A DNA stretch of 64,000 bases from Phlegmacium glaucopus (GCA_015039465.1 MU130360.1:484095-548094), one strand, 5' to 3'; shown: positions 1 to 11,960, counted from the stretch's first letter. Program-made: numbers and translations. Notes: generated by a model not told the origin, from the letters alone.

Positions 1-1747
1 CAATACACGAAGAATACCGTAGGCAACGCAACGACTACGCAGAGGCAGTAAGGAAAGCAAAAATCGAACATTGGGAGGAGTGGTTAGAGGGGATAGATGA
101 ATCGAGTGTCTGGAAGGCAAGTAGACTGGTTACAGGACCACCAACCGACGCAGGAAGATCAAGAGTACCCACTTTACAAGTCATCGACCCGACTACCAAG
201 AAGATTATCACTGAAGCTAACGACAACGAAAGCAAAGGAAAACTACTATACGACACTTTCTTCCCCAAACCCAACCCACTAACACCAGCCCCTCCCATCG
301 ACGCAAACTACCCACCTCCTAAATGGACCTTTAGTAATATCACCAACGAACAAATACACCGCTCAATCAAGAAGCTTAAACCTTTCAAAGCTACCAGAAA
401 CGGTACCATACCCAATAGTGTTCTCATCAACGCAAGAGAAGTCTTGGTCCCTCATCTTGGACCTTTATTTCGAGCAACTCACACACTCAATTATTACCCA
501 GACGAATGGGCTCTCACAGATACGTTAGTCATGAAAAAGCCTGGTAAATCCGACTATACGATTCCCTCAGCGTGGCGTCCCATTGTACTCTCTGACGGCA
601 TGGCCAGGCTACTCAACGCATGCCACACAGAAGACATCGTCACCATGTGCGAAAAACTTGATATTTTGCCTGCCAATCATTTCGGCGCACGTCCAGGTCG
701 CACCACGGCTGATTCGCTCCATCTCTTTACAAAAACGATCAAAGACGCCTGGCGTAAAGGTTTGGTGGCTTCAGCACTCTTTTTAGACGTGAAAGCGGCT
801 TTCCCCAGCGTCAACATAGACAGACTCATTCACAACATGCGGATGAGAGGTATACCTAAGGAGTACACCAGGTGGATGAGACGCCGGCTCCAAAATCGCC
901 AAACTGCAATTATATTTGACAATCACAGAACAGCTCTCTTTAGAGTGAATAACGGCCTAGATCAAGGCGACCCGTTCTCCGGAATTTGCTACCTTATATA
1001 CAACGCTGACATCCTCAAAATTCCAGATCTTAAGCTAGGCGAAACAATACTCTTATATGTCGATGATGCTGCAGTAACAGTTACAGGGAAGGACTTTACG
1101 GAAACACATCAAAAATTGCGGAACATCATGAACCGACCGCATGGCATTCTAAACTGGGCCAAGACGCACAACTGCGAGTTCGGTATAGATAAATTTCAGC
1201 TTCTCGACATAACAAAACGAACAATTCCCCACACATTTATGCGCAATAAACGTACCCCCATGCCAAGAAACGACTTGTTACTAGGTCGGCACCGAATCAA
1301 GTCCGCAGAAACAGCCAGATTCCTGGGAGTTATAGTCGACAACAAGCTTTCATGGAAACCGCAGGGCGCAGCTGCCCTCGCCAAAGGTCAAGACTGGCTG
1401 ATCCAGTTCCGGCGCCTCATCCACAAATCACATGGCGTCTCATCGACGCTCTTACGTCGACTCTACCTCACTATCGCACTCCCCAGAATGTTATATGCTG
1501 CTGATATCTTTCTCACCCCACAACGTAAAGCCGCCACGAGCGCACGGGGCAGAGGCAATCATACTCCTATTATCACAAAACTCGCCAGAATCCAACGCTT
1601 AGCAGCCATCATGATAACGGGCGCCATGCGTACCTCACCAACAGATACGTTAGACGTCATGGCTAACCTCTTACCTTTTCATCTTCTAGTAGATAAATAT
1701 TTATACCGAGCCGCCTTACGCATGGCCACTTTACCCCCAAATCACGC

Positions 1748-3154
1748 TATAAATCGTTGTTGTTGTTGTATATAAACACCAACCAGAGAGCAGTGGACCA
1801 GACCTTAGGTCAAGAGACTCCCTGTTGTTCGTTTAGGGAAGGTGTAACCTTGACTTGTAACACACAGAGGTAGGGGGCAAGAATAGAGGTGGATGAGGAT
1901 GAATATGGAAGAGTCTTTGGTGAGACTACAGCGGTTGACAGTAGGGGACAGTGACAAGTAAAAGGCTGGAAAAAGTGAAGGGAGTAGAAGATGTGGATGA
2001 GGATGATAGAGGAAGAGTCTTCAGAAAGACTATAGTGATTGACAGTAGAGGACAGTGACAGTAAGGGACTGAAAAAGCGAACTTGAGGAAGGAATTCACT
2101 GGAATTCCACTGAGATGATGAAAGTGGGGGGTAAGAATGAATTGAACTGAACTACCTATCCTGGTACAAAAGAGCAGTATTTATACCCTAAGGATGAGGC
2201 TATGTAAAACAATAAAAAGAGACAAAGTACGCGCTGTCAAAGGAAGAAAGATAAAGAGAGGACAGCTGCGAGAAGAAAAGAACAATGGAAAAGAAAAGGA
2301 ACAATAAAAAAATCTGTAAAGTGTCAAAGTGCGAGAGAAAAGAAAAGAAGGCAGTGTACATAGTCCAATAGCAAAAATATATCAACTCCATAGGCGTGTG
2401 GTCATGTCAAAAATGTGAAAGGTCCTGAGTCAACACTTGAAAGGGGCAGCCTTGTTCCCGAGAAAACACTACTTGCCCATGATCCCATGTCGCGCAGCCT
2501 TGATAACACTTGACACACTGCGAGAATAATCCTCTGCTGCTGATTCATCTGCAATTCCTGCTTAGTCGTGATCCTCCTGGACTTCCTAAATTGTTATAGA
2601 GAGGGTGGGAAGGCTTCAGGTACCGCGTGAATGATGGTTTTGGCAGTGAATGATAAGATAAGAGGTAGATAATTGAGGATAGGGGACTGAGTGAGATCCA
2701 GGAGCAGGGATGGCAAGATAGATGGCTGAGGGGAAGACTTGTGGGTCCATAGCCACAACAACAATGACAAAGCCTTTTACATAATGGGAGATGTAGTTGA
2801 TGCATCCATAAAGGGGCCGTTCTTAAAATGATGGGCCAAAGATATGATCAAACGCGAGCCGATGACCGATGCGAATAGTAGATTGATCGCTTTGCTGGAT
2901 CACTAGCCAAGGAACGAACGGATGGTATATGCTTAGGAGCATGTCGATAGTGAAAACAATGGAGAGCATAGTGTGAGACATTGAGAGTATGATGAGCAAT
3001 GGGGATGTTATCGTTGAACGAATGGTTTTGTTGACCAGGAACGCGATTCAGGGCCGCTTCCAAAATAGGTAAGCAAATTCAAAGTCCGCTTATTTTCATG
3101 ATGGCGACTTTTAAGCTTTCTTCTCACGCTACCAATCAGTATTGGTGCGCGACA
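1748..3154 (+). mobile_element. LTR-like 1.4-kb repeat, copy 1 (inserted in LINE ORF2)
   Basis: This segment interrupts the ORF2 frame exactly; the uninterrupted version of the site is seen in the LINE at 56330. The target bases ACGC flank it on both sides (1744-1747 and 3155-3158), suggesting a 4-5 bp target-site duplication. A second copy is at 15310-16720 on the other strand and a partial third at 17582-18003. It contains a promoter-like TATTTATACCC box, AATAAA-type signals and no convincing protein. The size, TG..CA-like ends and short duplication fit a solo LTR, but the exact ends are not certain; a non-LTR repeat is possible. Confidence 0.65.
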
Positions 3155-3220
3155 ACGCGTTACACAAACCTATCAAGAATGCTGCGCGACAACGCGTTAC
3201 ACAAACCTATCAAGAACGCC
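3147..3220 (+). repeat. 37-bp tandem duplication at insertion edge
   Basis: The 37-bp block starting GCGCGACAACGCG occurs twice in a row (3147-3183 and 3184-3220) and includes the end of the LTR-like repeat plus 29 bp of LINE coding sequence. The undisrupted LINE copy on the other strand has it once. The two units differ at about two positions. A GCGCGAC microhomology at the boundary suggests slippage or repair duplication. Confidence 0.8.
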
Positions 3221-4604
3221 GCGCGACGCTTAGTCAAACGTCATCCGACTCCGTTGCACTTTTTACTTCACAACTACAACATCAAACCTACATTAATCGA
3301 AAACATCAATACAGTTCGTCACAACAACAAATGGGCACCAAATTTCAAGATCAGTATAGCAGAAACGAAAGAAGAAGCAATCGAGGAGGATAAGGAGGAT
3401 GAGGCGGATGTGAGAGTTTACACGGACGGCTCAGGGATGGATGGAAAAATAGGAGCAGGGGCGGTACTCTTCAGAGGAAATCGGGAAAAGAAGGCGGCCA
3501 ACTACTTGCTGGGGACCAAAGAACACCACACGGTATACGAAGGAGAGGGAGTAGGCGCTATTATAGGAGTCAGAATGGTGGCAAAAGAACGCAACGTCAA
3601 AACAGCAACAATAGGGCTCGACAACCACGCGATAATCAAAGCTACCATGCTTACTAAACCGGCCCCCAGTCACTACCTCATCGACGAATTACTTCACGAA
3701 ATCAATGCCACATGTAAAAAACACAGAGGCATTTCAATCACATTCAGGTGGACTCCGGGTCACGAAGGAATAGAAGGCAACGAAAGAGCGGACGAAGAGG
3801 CAAAGAAAGCCATTACAGACGGCCAAGGACAGCTAAACGACCCACCCAAAATTCTACGCAAGGAGCTACCTCAAAGTAAATCGGCACTACGCCAATCTTT
3901 TCATGCAACATTAAAAGTACTCGCACAGAAAGAATGGACCGAGTCACCCAGATACGAACGCGCCAAACTTACCCTACCAGCAGCATCATCAAACAAATAC
4001 CTATCGCTGACGCGTACTCTGTCTCGAAAACACACATCCATCCTCACCCAGCTAAGAACCGCACATATACCCCTTGCCAAGCACTTGCATCGCATGGGCA
4101 AAGCAGAATCGCCCTTATGTCCCACATGTCATGAACACGACGAAACCGTTATCCACTTCATCCTACTATGTCCAGCCTTCGCAGTCCCACGGCGTGCGAT
4201 GCAAGCCGCGTTAGGGCCCATAGCACACGACCTTCCAAAGATACTTAACTCGTCCGTAGCACTGAAGCCGCTCTTCCGATATATCAAAGACACCAAGAGA
4301 TTCCTTCACCCGGCCCCTTGATACTCGTCGTCCACCATTCACCACATCACCACGTCAAAAGCCCGCCCAGCTACGTATTCATCTATGCTAGGTCACAGGA
4401 CCCCCCACCCATTTAATATACATTACTTTCGATTTTTATATCCCTTAGCTTTTAACATTACCTTTCGCATTGAAGCCCACTTATGGGACCTTCACGCAGT
4501 TGCCACCGTCACACTTACAATTAGCATAACATCACAGTAGTTTATTACAGCATACGTACTCTCTGACATATGGTTCGCCACAACGGAGAATAAAATAGGA
4601 TTTA

Positions 4605-4666
4605 AAATAAAATAAAATAAAATAAAAAAAATTACAAAATGTACCATTACCGTGAGGTAGATCAGA

Positions 4667-4699
<33 letters not shown>
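4605..4699 (+). repeat. Double LINE tail with 36-nt extra segment
   Basis: The LINE 3' UTR ends in repeated AAAAT units, as do the other two LINE copies. Here the tail is followed by about 36 nt of unrelated sequence (TTACAAAATG...GATCAGAC) and then about 30 A. The extra piece looks like 3' flanking DNA carried along by read-through transcription from a source locus (3' transduction). Confidence 0.6.
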
Positions 4700-4702
<3 letters not shown>

Positions 4703-7155
4703 GTAAACGCCTGCGCCAAGTCAATTGATCCGTTTTTGAATGCAACTTTCCGTGGGCCAAAAGGTCCTTTGGCCAAAATCAACAAATTTTTCTCAGAAGA
4801 TGATGCCAGAGAAGGAGTATTGGACGAGTTGTACAAAGCAAATCGGGTCAATCTGACGAAGCGGCAAAAAAGGCTGCAGGATTATTGCCGAGATCTGCTA
4901 AAATATGCTAATCCACAGTACGTATGTACAATACTTTTGTTCCCGCATACAGAGATTTTACACGTGCCATCAGGTCGCATACAATTGATACTCAGCTCAC
5001 TACATTCAGGATGCTTGTCGCAGTAATCACTAGATATCCTGGTATACGGCGTCTATTTTATCATCCCGAAGACTCTGAACAGGCATTATCAAAATTTAAG
5101 AAACATTGGACTCGAACACACCAAGACTGTGGGGTCAGATGGATCTTCTATCGGGATTACACTCTTCATTGTCTATCTGATAGTAAACTAACCGCTTTAG
5201 TGGAGAGAGAATCTCCGCGCGATCTTGCTCGCCTGGAACTTTTGAAGGATGACTGGAATAAGGTGCCAATCGAGGAACTGCTTTCGTTTTGCAGGTCAAT
5301 TTTTGCCCGTGGATGTACTTGCATTTGCTTATCTGACACTTTTAAAGCTCAATCCCGGAGTTTGACTATACCAAACTGAGTACTATTCGCTATCTCGCAG
5401 GCATATTGGAACTGCCGACCTTCTGGAAGAAGGGAGTCCACGTTCAGAAACGATTTTCTGACATCCTCATTGTTCTATGCCATACTATTTTCGAGTTGAT
5501 CCAGGATACGGAGAAAAGTGAGGCTGACGTCGACGTTGATCTTAATGGCGATTCTCCGCTTTGGATGTCAGCTGCACGCGATGCTACAGATATTCTTACT
5601 TCTGCTACGTTTGACGGACTCCTTCGGCTCCATCGGCTGGATCGACTTGTTTCTCCTTGTCCTCCTCAATTACCAAACATTGTGTTCCTTCTTCAAAAGT
5701 AGGTAAATTTGTATATTCTCTCTGGTCGATATTTACCTTTTCTGACTGTTTCACTTTACCAGATCGGAAATGCAAATCGCTTTCCCAAAGGCTTCGGATC
5801 GAGCGTTTCGAGTCGATGAGATTTTGCAGCGCGCAGAAAGAGAGATGTATGTTCATCAAACTAGGTCGCTTTATCAAGTAAAGTTCTAATATGATTGCAC
5901 AGTAGTAGCGACCGGGCCAACTCGCCAGAGCTACCTTGGATACCCGCAATTGTCAGCAATACCAGTAGTGACCGGGCCAACTCGCCAGAGCTGCCTTGGA
6001 TACCCGCAACTGTCAGCGACTCGGACACCAGTGTAAACGAAGGTTCGGATCGAGCGTTTCGAGTCGATGAGATTTTTCAGCGAGCAGAAAGAAAGATGTA
6101 CGTCCATCAAGCAGGGATTCTTTATCAAGTCAAGTTCTAATATGATTTTATAGTAGTGACTGGGAGGCTGACTCGCCGGGGCTGACTAGGACACCTGTAA
6201 AAGGATACAATATAATGATACCAACGCCCATAGTCGATCGTTTCTCACCCCAGGAGGAGGGAGTAGAGACGGTCAAGGGAGAAGTGCTTGATTTTTGGGA
6301 AAAGTGTATCGGAAATGAGGTAATACTCAAACCAAAGCTTTCATCCTGAAGTTCACCTTATATTTTTCTTCTTTCAAAAGTCTGAGTCAGTACAAGGAGC
6401 TTACCTCTGCACCCAACTCTCGTCTTTTCTGGGGATAGAACTTGACGCAGTCGCTAGTCAAAGATTGCTCCTTCATCTAGACCATGATAACACTGGTTAT
6501 GTTGGTTTGTCAACACTGCATGATCTGGTACAGAACGGCGACATGAAAGAGGTGATTAACACCTATTCTGCAGGTAAACAAGGAGATTTTTCCGCTATGA
6601 TTATCTCAACATTTTTTTAATCCAGATCCTACTCTCCCGCTGCTCATCTGGATAGACGATGATATGTTCGCGAATGAAGAGCAAGCACTTGACGCTTGCC
6701 AAGCTGGCATCACAGTGGTTCAGATTGGGTCAACGTTTGCAGCGAAAAGATGGATCCGTATCAATCGTGGTAAGCTTTTAAAACCTGAATTCGGTCAGCA
6801 ATTATCAGTGATAAAAAAAAAAACTCTCAATCTCTCAGAATTTCTCAAAAAACACGACAATCCAGCTGACATTCGTTTCGTATCCGATCAAGTTCGAAAT
6901 GAGTTCAGTCCTGAAGGGGTTATGTTTAAAAATTACAGTGCAGGAGAGGAAATGACCAAATTCATTAGAGAAGAAGGTTTTTTGGCGCCTCTTCTTATTT
7001 ATACGGGAGCAAGGCATCTTTATCTTACTCACTATGTCGATGCGTATAAGATGGTGGGGTCCTCAGTGGATGATCGTGTATTTGAACGATATGCCAGTGC
7101 TTTGGGAGCCCGTCGAAACGATGACACTCAATGGGTCAGATATGGTGGCTCCTGA
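4700..7155 (+). pseudogene. Receiver-like (REC-fold) domain protein, 5' part cut off by LINE
   Basis: The frame is open directly after the LINE tail (VVNACAKSIDPFLNATFRG), so the LINE sits in the coding region and the 5' exons lie left of it. Exons by frame and splice sites: 4700-4917, 4974-5294, 5348-5698, 5763-5846, 5903-6097, 6154-6320, 6381-6573, 6626-6769, 6839-7155; introns are 52-69 nt. The N-terminal half is predicted helical and not recognised. An EF-hand-like loop (DHDNTGYVGLST) lies near 6485. The C-terminal 140 residues resemble a receiver-like fold: LLIWIDDDMFANEEQ (acidic pocket), STFAAKRW, FVSDQVRNE and PLLIYTGAR match the LWVDD / ISDM / PxIIYxG pattern of a bacterial response-regulator-like family. 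Function unknown; a phosphorelay role is not claimed. Truncation makes it a likely pseudogene unless the LINE is spliced out. Confidence 0.75.
5763..6190 (+). repeat. Tandem exon-intron duplication within the receiver-like gene
   Basis: The segment from SDRAFRVDEI through the following 56-nt intron occurs twice (5805-5902 and 6048-6153), with donor GTATGT or GTACGT, branch-like TTCTAAT and acceptor CAG/TAG conserved. Between them the block SSDRANSPELPWIPA is itself doubled, and SDWEADSPGLTRTP after the second intron is a diverged third unit. Frame is kept across all units. Confidence 0.8.
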
Positions 7156-7395
7156 TGCTTTTGGTATCTCGGGAGTACTAGCTGGTCTTTCAAGGATTAT
7201 TACTGGAGGACTTTCCCTAAGTGGGAATATAATATTATTGCATAAAGAAGGGGTCATAGCCATGATGCCGAGCTAGATTTGAAAGTCAAGGGTTCTCTGA
7301 ATCACCCTCGAATGAACCTTTAAGTAATTGTGATGATAAATCCGAGCCGTTACACTGTGTCACAGTTTACCGAGAACAACTTACCAGGCTAAGCC

Positions 7396-8888
7396 ATGCC
7401 AATTCTTGAGAAGCATACTCTTCTTAATGACTCTCAGTCACCTACCGCTGAAGCGCCTCCTGCTTACGAGTCTCTGAGCCCCGCCCATACTGATCAAGCG
7501 ACCACGAGATTGATTAACGACAACCCACCGATTACACAGACTTCGATATCGAATTCTATAGGCTCCCCTCCTCCACCTTTCAGAGGAATTGGATCCACAC
7601 AGACATACCACACAAGATCGCCTAGTTCGTCCTCGGTATCGAGCTCGAAAGGGAAGAACTCTGGATGGTTCAGCTTTTCTTCCTCTGTCTCTTCAAAGAA
7701 ACCCCACGAGGTCCGATCCACAGTGTTAGGCCTAGTACGAGACCTAGTACAGGACCACAGTTCAGGCTCGCCTGCGGCATTCGGTATACTACAAAGCTGC
7801 GCAGATGCATGTACATCTCATTCAGTTTCATTCTCCGCGATTTTACAAGAGAAATTTATCGAAAATCACACTCCACTTTATTGGGCTATCGTCAAGCGAG
7901 CAAATGGACCGTCGGAGGACGATTATGAAGAAGGGGGAGGCTCGGAAATGAAGAGTGATATAATCGCCGCTCTTCTATCTCATATATCGCCTTTGAACCC
8001 AGATACGATTCTTGATTTACGCATGGCATGTATGGCCACTTCCGACCAGGCCATGTTCCAGCGATTACGAATGTCCCCTAGATTTTCCTCTATTTCTGGG
8101 TCCGATCAGGTTTTATTGGGTGGCGGTTCCTTACCACCAGACGACGTTACAGTTGAAATAGGACCTGGAGACGAAGGAGCATTCACTGTGAACTGCGTAG
8201 TTTCACAATTCCATAAGAGGATGATGGTATCCAAGGAGATCATTCTTGACTTTATTGCTCGAAGTGCGTGCCTGACATTTTCGGTTTGAATTTCGACTAT
8301 TAAGAAAACTTAGATAGGCTGTGGCGGTTGGGTCTCTTAATCATTCCAGATGATGTGTGGTATGGACCGCCACCTGGCTCATGGTGTGTTTCGCTATCGC
8401 TTTTAGAACCCAGTCCGCCTACCTGGTTTAATTCCCGCCTTTACCTTCGCGAACCCGGCGCTGGGATTGAATCCTCCGGACCCGAATCCCAACCGCAACC
8501 CATCGACTTGCTCTCCTCGACCCCTACGCTGGACCATACCCATACTTTCTCGTCACAAATACCTCCTCCTCCTCCTCCTCCTCCTCACCTCAAAAACTCC
8601 GCGGCTTTAATAATGAGTTCGAAACAATTGATGGAAGCTCCTCGTAACGGAGTTCCAGCGACGAAAATAGTTGTTTCCATGGATGACAGTCAGGCATTTG
8701 CAAGCCTTCAGTATTCGTAAGTCTCATATCTTAGATCCTCTGACTCTCCGTGAAGTTTGTCTAATCGATTATTTATGTACTTGGCGTGGCGGTAATCTAG
8801 AGGAAGTTCGTTTCTTGCTGCGGACGAGACATTAACAATACGACTAGAAGCTAAACTTACCAAGTCAAGTTCAATGGGAGAACGATGA
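7396..8888 (+). CDS. Hypothetical protein with N-terminal PPxY motif
   Basis: Three exons are supported by frame: 7396-8263, 8314-8716 and 8801-8888. The N-terminal 100 residues are low-complexity Ser/Pro-rich with PPAYESL, a WW-domain ligand type motif. Residues 100-290 look globular and helical (STVLGLVRDLVQD, FGILQSCADACTSH, HTPLYWAIVKR), followed by a WRLGLLIIPDDVWYGPPPGSW segment and a proline run near 8570. I do not recognise the family; it reads like a conserved basidiomycete protein of unknown role. The frame used stops at 8886-8888; just beyond it another frame reads ENDDWVIFAGG, so the true 3' end may need a different splice choice. It lies 240 bp downstream of the receiver-like gene on the same strand, with no sign of co-regulation. 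Confidence 0.72.
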
Positions 8889-9161
8889 CTGGGTCATTTT
8901 CGCAGGAGGGTCTCGCTAAATGTGGTTATATGATAAGGGAAAATCTATCATCCTATCATCCGTGACATCCCCCTTCCATCGATGAATCTAATTTTTGCAT
9001 GGGTTGATTCTGAGTTACGTCTAACGAAGAAAAAAATACAGATCAGGAAGAACTGAAACAAGATAGGGACTCTACAGACTCTACATACTTATATAAATAT
9101 CTATATGTTGCTACATGCGGCGGATGCCCTATACCACCAGGATCATAGGTAAATAAATATC

Positions 9162-11641
9162 CTAGCACTGGGTTCTGTGTGTTGAGTGACTTGAGTCGGC
9201 CGAAGTTGGACATGTCGTGTCTGTATTTTCACAAATTGACGATGGCATCTTTTCGATGTCACAAGGACTTGACGTCCGAAGTGTGTTTGCACTAACACTC
9301 GCGGTCCCGGAGCCACCGGCAGTCTGGTCAACTTGTTCCTCGTCTCCTGTATTGCTGCCATCTCTGATCATCAATATACTGATAATCGTAGCTACGGCAG
9401 TGAGCGCCGCGTTTAATACAAAAATCATCTTGAATCCTTTTGCGTAACCACGTTCCAAGATTACAGTCGCTGTTGAAAAAGAGAGGCCCAGAATAGATGG
9501 CGAAGTTAGGGAGGATGGATGCCTGATGACGGCGTTTATCAAAGATGGTGATAAAGCGAGGTCCTTCATGGCGACCCTCAAGCAGTAATCACTGTTTATT
9601 TTAAGCCGTCGAGATACCATCAATAGCTAGAGAACAAATTCGAGCTCACATGATGCCAGAACCGACTCCGAGAGTGAATGTCCCTCCAAGACATCGTATA
9701 AACTAGATAAGGCAGCTAGTATTCTTGTGCAGAAATCACGAAAACGGAAGTCTACACTTACGTTTCTGAAAGCTGTCACAGCGGACATATCCCGTATGGA
9801 AACACTAGCTTGTACCGCAACGATGGGAGTTTGAAGTGTCTTTTGCATCGATCTTTCATTTCATACAGAATATTGTTTAACGAGAATGTAAGCTCACTTG
9901 GCCAGCGCCGGCTCCTGCCACTATCATCAGAGCTACGATCTCAGCGATATGGGACTTTGTCGTTGTCAGGACGACTCCGCATGTCAACGTTAGGATGACA
10001 TATCCACAATGTATCATATTCTACTCTATACATATGAGCGAAAGACTCATAAAAAAATATAAAATGAACCTTATATCGTCGAGTACGACCAATAATAAAA
10101 TTCTGCAGAAACGGGAACGGAAATCAATGACCATGACAATTTCAAGGAATGAAACTGTACCCCAATCCAACTGAGAGCGATGGTTATAATCAAGAACGGT
10201 ATAAAGACGATGCCCGCGCGAATTGGATTGTAGCCCATAATCACTTGGAGAAATTGAGGTATGTAGTACAAGGAAGCAAAGTGGATGAAACCGCTTAAAT
10301 TGGAAAGCAATGTTTAAGCCCCCTTTTCCCTCTGATTAGTATGGAGCGCAAGCTTACTATAGGAATGTAGTAATATAAACGCCCGCCACAGTTGTGTGCT
10401 TGAATATATACACTGCAACCCATAAGAGCGTGATCAGCGAGCAAGTAAGATACACCTACTAGGTACAATTGGTACAATTGGTAAACGCGCCCCTTTCCAT
10501 TCCCAAACGCAAAACACAACAAGAATTAACACCCCACAAAGGAGCGGCACAAGTACGGGCGGTGAGTCCCACGAAAACAACACGCCTCCCTATGAATCGA
10601 ACGATTTAATCAGTTCATGGAACGGAAAGACTAAAACGAAAAAGCCTCACCCATATAAGAGGCAGGATCATAGATATACACCCACAAAGTATCAGTATTG
10701 CCCCCACGAAGTCCATGCTAAGAAGTATATTTGTTAATAACTAGTAAGCAGTGATTGCATCATTGTTCAATATATGTGAATTATTTCACCTTTTAGTCCC
10801 TCCGGCTATTTCTTCTGACGGTAGAGCAACGGTGACCGCGACGAAAGCGCAAAGCGATATGGGAACGCTGATCCAGAAACACCACTATAAAATCATGATC
10901 AAAGAATACCTTCCGATCAGGGGATTTTCTTTATTTACCCTCCAGGTAGCGTTTTCTAAGAAAGCACCGCTAATAAGTGGTCCAATCGCAAAACCAAAAG
11001 CAATGAGGCCTCCTATAATTGTTTGATACTTCGCCCTGAATGCTGTCGGTATTGGAGATGGCAAATAAGTTGTTCCTGCACACCTTTCTTGGATAGCGAC
11101 CACGTCAGATACCACAATCTGAACTAAGCTAATGATCCCACCTAAAATGTCGATCTTAGTGTCGAAAATGTTTTTCCAGGTAATAGAAGGGAGCCTTACC
11201 ACCACCAGCGCCTGCTATTGCACGAAAGATAAGTAGCTGTGTAAGGGTCGCCGAAAAACCAGCCCCCGAGTTTCCGACCATGAAAATGATCATTGCTATA
11301 GATAGAGATGTTTTTCTTCCGAATATATCATTGAATCGTCCATATAACATTTGGAGGCTTGTGGTACTCAGAAGATACACAGGGGACGTCAGTTGCACGA
11401 GGGATCCAGCATGAAATCCAGTAGTAAGTGTCGGAATTGTTGTTGGAACAACCACAGAATCTAAAGCCGATACGATAATGCATAGCGCAAGGCTGAAGAA
11501 ACATGCATGGAATCTCTTGGGAGAAAGACTTGTTGGATTACTATGCGGGACTGGTGGTATTGAGGATTTTGTGGTGGCCGCGTCGTTCAGAGTAATAGCG
11601 TCCAAGGCAGTGCCTACAGGGTCGTGGAAGGGAGGAAACAT
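9162..11641 (-). CDS. MFS transporter, DHA2 (14-TMS drug:H+ antiporter) type
   Basis: A multi-exon gene reads from MFPPFHDPVG at 11641 to the stop at 9162. Exon 1 carries TM1 (ALCIIVSALDSVVVPTTIPT) and motif A (YGRFNDIFGRK). Later exons give GGIISLVQIVVSDVVAIQER, KYQTIIGGLIAFGFAIGPLISG (motif C region), WISVPISLCAFVAV, MDFVGAILILCGCISMILPL, the DHA2-typical WEWKGARLP, TVAGVYIT, SGFIHFASLYYIPQFLQV, GYNPIRAG, VQASVSIRDMSAVTAFRN and a last TM (FILNAALTAVATIISILM equivalent). At least ten introns of 40-80 nt separate these. It should sit in the plasma or vacuolar membrane and export small molecules by proton antiport; substrate is unknown. No frame defects seen, unlike its relative at 14149-20640. 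Confidence 0.88.
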
Positions 11642-11960
11642 TTGTATTGCAGGGCCTTCTCAATGAACATAGAGTCGTGGACAAGCAAAGCCCACTAATA
11701 AAAATGGAAATTCCTTGATGGCCGAAAAAATACTTGGAAAACATGCGGATAGGTCAAGGCAAGCTTGTGACCAATTTTCATCCAGATCTCACGAGCCGTT
11801 CTTGAGAAACTGACCATATAAGGAAAGTGACCCTGAGATTATGGCAGGTACACCCAAAAAAAATCGGAAAATTTAAGAAAAAGTGCGGAATCGTTTCCTT
11901 TCATTGAGGGAAATATGTTTGTTACATTTGCGAAAAATATCATCGAGTGGTTGCCCCACA
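11642..11960. other. MFS upstream region
   Basis: This 320-bp stretch lies upstream of the transporter start and should hold its promoter. I see no clear TATA box, gene or repeat in it before the palindrome begins. Confidence 0.5.

Larger units (their letters stand above)
3..4321 (+). pseudogene. LINE ORF2 fragment: reverse transcriptase + RNase H, interrupted
   Basis: The frame is open from the window edge to 1747 and resumes near 3196 after an insertion. The first part holds the RT domain, with SAWRPIVLSDG, FGARPGRTTADS, ALFLDVKAAFPSVN, GLDQGDPFSG and the catalytic YVDD box near 1060. The second part is an RNase H domain (VYTDGSGMDG, then E and D residues, and TPGHEGIEGNERADEEAK) followed by a C-terminal zinc-knuckle-like CPTCHEHDETVIHFILLC. 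The endonuclease domain lies beyond the left edge. Apart from the insertion and its short flanking duplication the frame is clean, so the copy was probably competent before it was interrupted. RNase H after RT is typical of the Tad/I group of fungal LINEs; the clade is inferred. Confidence 0.9.
1..4699 (+). mobile_element. LINE (Tad/I-like) copy 1, 3' part
   Basis: This is a non-LTR retrotransposon cut by the left window edge. It carries the end of ORF2 (reverse transcriptase, RNase H, terminal zinc knuckle), a 3' UTR of about 280 bp, an (AAAAT)n tail near 4605-4632, a further 36-nt segment and a terminal A-run ending at 4699. It is nearly identical to the copy on the opposite strand at 54858-61535 but contains a 1.4-kb insertion at 1748-3154. 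Downstream of the A-run an open host reading frame resumes at once, so the LINE lies inside a gene. The near identity to copy 3 suggests a recent insertion. Confidence 0.93.

Noticed and set aside
4492..4851. Minus-strand frame with a polyphenylalanine run
   Set aside because: Antisense of the LINE tail and A-run.
5878..5902. 25-nt micro-introns (GTAAAGTTCTAAT...CACAG and its repeat at 6129)
   Set aside because: Frame does not continue across them; the longer 56-nt introns with donors GTATGT at 5847 and GTACGT at 6098 keep frame and include the branch-like TTCTAAT.
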